From Micromonospora deserti (GTDB lineage: Bacteria; Actinomycetota; Actinomycetes; Mycobacteriales; Micromonosporaceae), in assembly GCF_003236335.1 (NCBI RefSeq), contig NZ_POUB01000022.1, positions 1-47,525 on the forward strand: a stretch of 47,525 bases of DNA, given 5' to 3'. The notes under the pieces are model-generated. The model ran no database searches. It saw nothing but the letters and a program-made list of their open reading frames with translations, and had not been told where the DNA came from. The translations under genes were made by a program, and so were the position numbers. Shown here piece after piece: positions 43,841-47,525 of this stretch (position 1 is the stretch's first letter; the number at the start of each line of letters is the position of its first letter).

Positions 43841-44030
43841 CGACGTCACCTCCGCGGGGCCGCCCGGGCCGCCGGGGCCGGGACGAGCCGAGTCTGCACT
43901 CATCCGGGGCGTCTTCGCCTGACCGGGTACGCCCACCACTCGTCCGGGGCGGCCCGGCCTGGCGGGCCACCGGGTCGAACCGTAGCACCGGGGGATGGGT
44001 CCGGGCGTGGCGTGACCCGGGCCACCGTCC

Positions 44031-44068
44031 TTGACCTGAATCTCACTTCAACTTGCAGTATTGGGATC
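44031..44068 (+). promoter_or_regulatory. Candidate promoter of the ornithine-cyclodeaminase-like gene
   Basis: TTGACC (44031-44036) and CAGTAT (44056-44061) with a 19-base spacer, or TGCAGT (44054-44059) with 17, then seven or more bases to ATG 44069. A good -35 and an AT-richer region. Leaderless start likely. Confidence 0.5.
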
Positions 44069-44992
44069 ATGGTCATGATCTTCGCCGACCCCGAGGTCGC
44101 CGCCGCGCTGGACGCCGCCACGACGGTGGCAGCCATGCGGGACGCCCTGCTGGCCGCCCACGCCGGCCGCCTGGTCGCCCCACCCCGAGCCGCCGCGCCG
44201 CTGGGCGGGGGCCGGATGGTGCTCACCGCCGGGCACCTCACCGGCCAGTGGTACGGCTTCCGGTCGTACGACACCTTCGGGCACCCGGAGGGCGAGCAGG
44301 TGGTGGTGCTGCACGACGGGCGGACCGGGGCGGTGCGGGCGGTGGCTGTCGGCGCGGAGCTGGGTTCGCGGCGTACCGGCGGTCTGGGCGGGGTCGCGGT
44401 GGACACCCTGGCTCGCCCGGACGCCGCCACCGTCGGCGTGATCGGTTCCGGGGCGCAGGCGTGGACCCAGGTCTGGGCTGCCGCCGCGGCACGCCCGCTG
44501 CGCGAGGTCACCGTGCACAGCCGCTCGGCCGCCCGGCGCGAGGCGTTCGCCGCCCGGGTCCGCGCCGAGCTGGGCGTCCCGGCCCGGGCCGTCGCCACCC
44601 CGGCCGACGCGGTCGCCCGGCGGGACGTCGTGGTACTCGCCACCACCAGCCCGACCCCGGTGGTCCGCGCCGCCGACCTCGCCCCCGGCACCCACGTCAA
44701 CGCGGTCGGCTTCAAGCAGCGGGACCGCGCCGAGTTCGGCACCGACCTGCTGGACGCCGCCGACGTCCTGGTCACCGACTCCCCGGCCCAGGCCGCCGCG
44801 TACGACCCGCCGATGCTCGCGGCCCTGCCCCCGTACGCCGGACGGCTGCGCGACCTGGGCGCGGTGCTGGCCGGCGCGGTCCCCGGCCGGACCGCCGCGG
44901 ACCAGATCACGGTCTTCTGCTCGACCGGCCTGGCCGGCACCGAGGTCTTCCTGCTCGACCGCCTGGCCCAGGTCGGCGCCGCGGCGGTCTGA
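44069..44992 (+). CDS. Ornithine cyclodeaminase / mu-crystallin family protein, divergent
   Basis: About 307 residues, NAD(P)-binding dehydrogenase fold. Rossmann motif VGVIGSGAQAW at ~122-132 and the ADVLVTDSP / FKQRDRAEFG segments are family-like. Two expected features differ: the catalytic Lys region reads YGFRSYDTF (Arg65) and the normal RTAA reads RRTGG (102-106). It may be an imine reductase or an unusual member, not an ornithine cyclodeaminase. ATG 44069 or 44075 both lie close to the promoter. Followed by a small hairpin and then rimO. Confidence 0.75.
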   Translation: MVMIFADPEVAAALDAATTVAAMRDALLAAHAGRLVAPPRAAAPLGGGRMVLTAGHLTGQWYGFRSYDTFGHPEGEQVVVLHDGRTGAVRAVAVGAELGSRRTGGLGGVAVDTLARPDAATVGVIGSGAQAWTQVWAAAAARPLREVTVHSRSAARREAFAARVRAELGVPARAVATPADAVARRDVVVLATTSPTPVVRAADLAPGTHVNAVGFKQRDRAEFGTDLLDAADVLVTDSPAQAAAYDPPMLAALPPYAGRLRDLGAVLAGAVPGRTAADQITVFCSTGLAGTEVFLLDRLAQVGAAAV

Positions 44993-45006
44993 GCCCCGCG
45001 TCGGGG
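44993..45006 (+). terminator. Hairpin after the OCD-like gene
   Basis: CCCCG-CGT-CGGGG (5-bp stem, 3-base loop) directly after the stop codon, with extra G residues on the 3' side. Confidence 0.35.
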
Positions 45007-45082
45007 GGCCGGCCGCGCCGGGCGGGTGTGAGCCGGTCGATGCCGACGACCCGCCGACGGCGGTCTCCGGCGTCCGGACCGG

Positions 45083-45094
45083 TACCCTCGGATG
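45083..45094 (+). promoter_or_regulatory. Leaderless promoter of rimO
   Basis: TACCCT (45083-45088) six bases before GTG 45095, supporting that GTG over the ATG three bases upstream. Confidence 0.4.
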
Positions 45095-46594
45095 GTGTCT
45101 GCCACCTTCCCTTCCACCGCCGACGGCCGCCGGGTCGCCCTGCTGACCCTGGGCTGTGCCCGTAACGAGGTTGATTCGGAGGAGCTGGCCGCCCGGCTGC
45201 ACGCCGACGGCTGGCAGGTGACCACCGACGGCGAGGGCGCCGACGTGGTGGTCGTGAACACCTGCGGCTTCGTGGAGAAGGCCAAGCAGGACTCCATCCA
45301 GACCCTGCTGGCCGCTGCGGGCACCGGGGCCAAGGTGGTCGCCGCCGGCTGCATGGCCGAGCGGTACGGCCGGGAACTGGCCGACAGCCTGCCGGAGGCG
45401 CAGGCGGTACTCAGCTTCGACGACTACCCGGACATCTCCGCCCGGCTGAACGCGGTCGCCGCCGGCGAGGCGTTCGACGCGCACACCCCGCGGGACCGGC
45501 GCGAGCTGCTCCCGCTCACCCCGGTCGCCCGTCGGGGCAGCGGGGTGTCGCTGCCCGGCCACGCCACCCCGACCCGGCCGGTCGAGCCCGAGACCGATGC
45601 ACACACCCCGGCGCACCTGCGCCAGGTGTTGCGCCGCCGGCTCGACACCGGCCCGGTCGCGTCGCTCAAGCTGGCCAGTGGCTGCGACCGCCGCTGCGCG
45701 TTCTGCGCCATCCCCGCCTTCCGCGGCGCCTTCGTCTCCCGTACGCCCGACGAGTTGCTCGCCGAGGCGGAGTGGCTGGCCAAGACCGGCGTCCGGGAGC
45801 TGGTGCTGGTCAGCGAGAACTCGACGTCGTACGGCAAGGACCTCGGCGACCCCCGGGCGCTGGAGAAGCTGCTGCCGCAGCTGGCGGCGGTCGAGGGCGT
45901 CGTCCGGGTGCGGGTGAGCTACCTCCAGCCGGCCGAGACCCGGCCCGGCCTGGTCGAGGCGATCGCCACCACGCCGGGGGTGGCGCCGTACTTCGACCTG
46001 TCGTTCCAGCACGCCAGCGAGCCGGTGCTGCGCCGGATGCGCCGGTTCGGCTCCACCGACCGGTTCCTGGAGCTGCTGGCGTCGGCCCGCGCGTTGGCCC
46101 CGGCGGCGGGCGCCCGCAGCAACTTCATCGTCGGTTTCCCCGGCGAGACCCGCGCCGACGTCACCGAGCTGGTCCGGTTCCTCTCCGCGGCCCGGCTCGA
46201 CGCGATCGGCGTGTTCGACTACAGCGACGAGGACGGCACCGAGGCCGCCGGGCTGCCCGGCAAGGTGTCCGCCGCCACGATCAAGCGCCGGTACGACAAG
46301 CTCAGCGCGCTTGCCGACGAGCTCTGCTCGCAGCGCGCCGAGGAGCGGCTCGGCTCGACGGTCGAGGTGCTGGTCGACTCCGTCGACGACGGGGTGGTCG
46401 AGGGCCGGGCCGCGCACCAGGCCCCCGAGGTCGACGGCTCGACCACCCTGGTCGCCCCGGTGGGCGGCGGGGTGGATCTGGCCGCGCTGCGCCCGGGCGA
46501 CCTGGTCCGGGCCACGGTCACCGGCACTGAAGGGGTGGACCTCGTCGCGGTGCCGGATGAGATGATCTCGGCGGCGCCCGGCGCGGCACGGTGA
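45095..46594 (+). CDS. rimO: Ribosomal protein S12 methylthiotransferase
   Basis: Radical-SAM enzyme that adds a methylthio group to Asp of ribosomal protein S12. About 499 residues. N-terminal MTTase domain with Cys21, Cys57 and Cys86 ([29 protein letters not shown]) for the second iron-sulfur cluster; radical-SAM CxxxCxxC at Cys197, Cys201 and Cys204 in [17 protein letters not shown]; then [17 protein letters not shown] and a C-terminal TRAM domain. The NEVDS start is RimO-like, not MiaB-like. The next gene, pgsA, overlaps its stop (GTGA). Confidence 0.96.
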   Translation: MSATFPSTADGRRVALLTLGCARNEVDSEELAARLHADGWQVTTDGEGADVVVVNTCGFVEKAKQDSIQTLLAAAGTGAKVVAAGCMAERYGRELADSLPEAQAVLSFDDYPDISARLNAVAAGEAFDAHTPRDRRELLPLTPVARRGSGVSLPGHATPTRPVEPETDAHTPAHLRQVLRRRLDTGPVASLKLASGCDRRCAFCAIPAFRGAFVSRTPDELLAEAEWLAKTGVRELVLVSENSTSYGKDLGDPRALEKLLPQLAAVEGVVRVRVSYLQPAETRPGLVEAIATTPGVAPYFDLSFQHASEPVLRRMRRFGSTDRFLELLASARALAPAAGARSNFIVGFPGETRADVTELVRFLSAARLDAIGVFDYSDEDGTEAAGLPGKVSAATIKRRYDKLSALADELCSQRAEERLGSTVEVLVDSVDDGVVEGRAAHQAPEVDGSTTLVAPVGGGVDLAALRPGDLVRATVTGTEGVDLVAVPDEMISAAPGAAR

Positions 46595-47265
46595 CGGCGG
46601 GCCCGGACGGAGCGAGGGAGCCACGTGGTGGAGTGCCAGGTACGCCACGGCGGTCGGAGCGGGGTGCGGCGATGACCGGCGCGGCGGACCCGGCGGCGGC
46701 CCCGGTGGTCGCCCGGGTGCCGGTGCTCAACGCGGCCAACGCGCTCACCGCGCTGCGGCTGGTGCTGGTGCCGGTCTTCGCCGCCTCGGTGGTCGTCTCG
46801 GCGATGAGCCATGCGGGTTGGCGGATCACCGCCTGCCTGATCTTCGCGGTGGCCTCGGTCACCGACCTGGTGGACGGCTGGATCGCCCGCCGGTTCGGCC
46901 TGGTCACCTCGGTCGGGAAGGTCGCCGACCCGATCGCCGACAAGGCGCTCACCGGTGCCGCCCTGCTGCTGCTCTCCTGGTACGACCGGCTGCCCTGGTG
47001 GGTCACCGCGGTGATCCTCGCGCGGGAGCTGGGCATCACGGCGCTGCGCTTCTGGGTGATCCGGCACGGGGTCATCGCGGCCAGCCGGGGCGGCAAGATC
47101 AAGACGGTGCTGCAGATCCTGGCCATCGCCTGGTACCTCTGGCCGATGCCGGCCGCCCTCGCCGCCGTGGGCCCGTGGATCATGGGGGCGGCGGTCCTGG
47201 TCACCGTGGTCACCGGCTTCGACTACGTCGCCCAGGCCCTGCGCCTGCGCCGTCCCACCGGCTGA
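46591..47265 (+). CDS. pgsA: CDP-diacylglycerol-glycerol-3-phosphate 3-phosphatidyltransferase
   Basis: Makes phosphatidylglycerol-phosphate, the precursor of PG and cardiolipin; integral membrane. About 224 residues. The complete CDP-alcohol phosphotransferase motif is present: Asp92, Asp95-Gly96, Ala99-Arg100, Gly109, Asp113 and Asp117 (DLVDGWIAR...[10 protein letters not shown]). About six membrane helices. GTG 46591 overlaps the rimO stop (GTGA); ATG 46672 is an alternative start that removes a 27-residue Gly/Arg leader. rimO-pgsA-cinA is a common actinobacterial order. Confidence 0.94.
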   Translation: MTAGPDGAREPRGGVPGTPRRSERGAAMTGAADPAAAPVVARVPVLNAANALTALRLVLVPVFAASVVVSAMSHAGWRITACLIFAVASVTDLVDGWIARRFGLVTSVGKVADPIADKALTGAALLLLSWYDRLPWWVTAVILARELGITALRFWVIRHGVIAASRGGKIKTVLQILAIAWYLWPMPAALAAVGPWIMGAAVLVTVVTGFDYVAQALRLRRPTG

Positions 47266-47360
47266 GTGGCCCCGCCGGCCGGCGCGGGGCGGATGGTACG
47301 AGCGGTGCCGGATTCGGGCCGGATGACTGGACCGGCCGGCCCCGGGGAAGGGTGGGGGAC

Positions 47361-47525
47361 ATGGATCGTGACGCGCACGGGGAGCGGCCGGTGGGCAGCC
47401 CGGCCGCCGGGGTGGTGCATCGCCTGACCGAGCGGCAGGAGACCCTGGCCACCGTCGAGTCGTTGACCGGTGGGCTGCTCGCCGCCTCGATCGTCGAGAT
47501 CGCCGGTGCGAGCGGGGTCTTCCGG
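47361..47525 (+). CDS. cinA: CinA-type nicotinamide-nucleotide amidohydrolase, partial
   Basis: Only the first 55 codons are in the window; the gene runs off the end. ATLATVESLTGGLLAASIV followed by IAGASGVFR is the conserved start of the C-terminal CinA domain, which deamidates NMN (PncC activity). Here the domain begins near the N-terminus, as in the single-domain form found after pgsA. ATG 47361 has a G-rich stretch upstream. Confidence 0.85.
   Translation, partial: MDRDAHGERPVGSPAAGVVHRLTERQETLATVESLTGGLLAASIVEIAGASGVFR

Noticed and set aside
43841..43990. Possible guanidine riboswitch upstream of the SMR gene
   Set aside because: The leader has a few ykkC-like fragments (CTACGGTTCG), but the conserved core elements of guanidine-I, and paired ACGR-loop hairpins of guanidine-II, could not be identified.

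Overview
The window is very GC-rich, densely packed actinobacterial chromosome, most likely from Micromonosporaceae (Micromonospora or a close relative). The reasons are heavy use of GTG starts, 4-base GTGA/ATGA stop-start overlaps, -10-like TAnnnT boxes 6-8 bases before start codons, and the gene order rimP-nusA-ylxR-infB ... truB-ribF-rpsO-pnp-M16-dapB ... thyX-dapA-rnj ... ftsK ... rimO-pgsA-cinA. The genus is inferred from family-level similarity, not from a search.

Layout. (1) 1-4.2 kb: an aldehyde dehydrogenase/SDR pair, a STAS anti-sigma antagonist, methionine aminopeptidase and a VIT/CCC1-type transporter. (2) 4.2-10.7 kb, all minus strand: an aminoglycoside-nucleotidyltransferase-like protein with an altered active site, an F420/Ddn-type oxidoreductase, a PadR-ABC ATPase-FtsX permease operon with a palindrome in its promoter, and a ferritin-like DUF4439 protein paired with a Tat lipoprotein. 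(3) 10.8-18.1 kb: the translation/transcription core operon rimP-nusA-ylxR-infB-DUF503-rbfA-nrnA. (4) 18.2-21.2 kb: two small membrane proteins, a possible 29-residue peptide, a decayed P-loop kinase gene and a MATE transporter. (5) 21.3-28.6 kb: truB, ribF, rpsO, pnp, an M16 protease and dapB. (6) 28.6-33.6 kb: an accessory block (VOC protein, two GNATs, GT87 glycosyltransferase, AlkX/YcaQ-type glycosylase, DUF2752). (7) 33.9-38.7 kb: thyX, dapA, RNase J and a secreted streptogrisin-like protease. (8) 38.7-47.5 kb: a YbjN pair, ftsK, an SMR exporter, an ornithine-cyclodeaminase-like protein, rimO, pgsA and a cinA-type gene cut by the window end.

How the genes work together. Most are housekeeping: ribosome maturation and initiation (rimP, infB, rbfA, rimO, truB, rpsO), RNA turnover (pnp, rnj, nrnA), lysine/cell-wall precursors (dapA, dapB), cofactors and nucleotides (ribF, thyX), phospholipid synthesis (pgsA) and chromosome segregation (ftsK). 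The most unusual signals are regulatory: a ladder of four overlapping micro-ORFs joining ylxR to infB, a repeated leaderless-promoter pattern across about ten genes, strong hairpins at transcription-unit borders, a palindrome at the likely start of the rimP-nusA-infB transcript, and two short rare-codon islands in otherwise GC-rich conserved genes. No CRISPR array, rRNA, tRNA, insertion sequence or prophage was seen.
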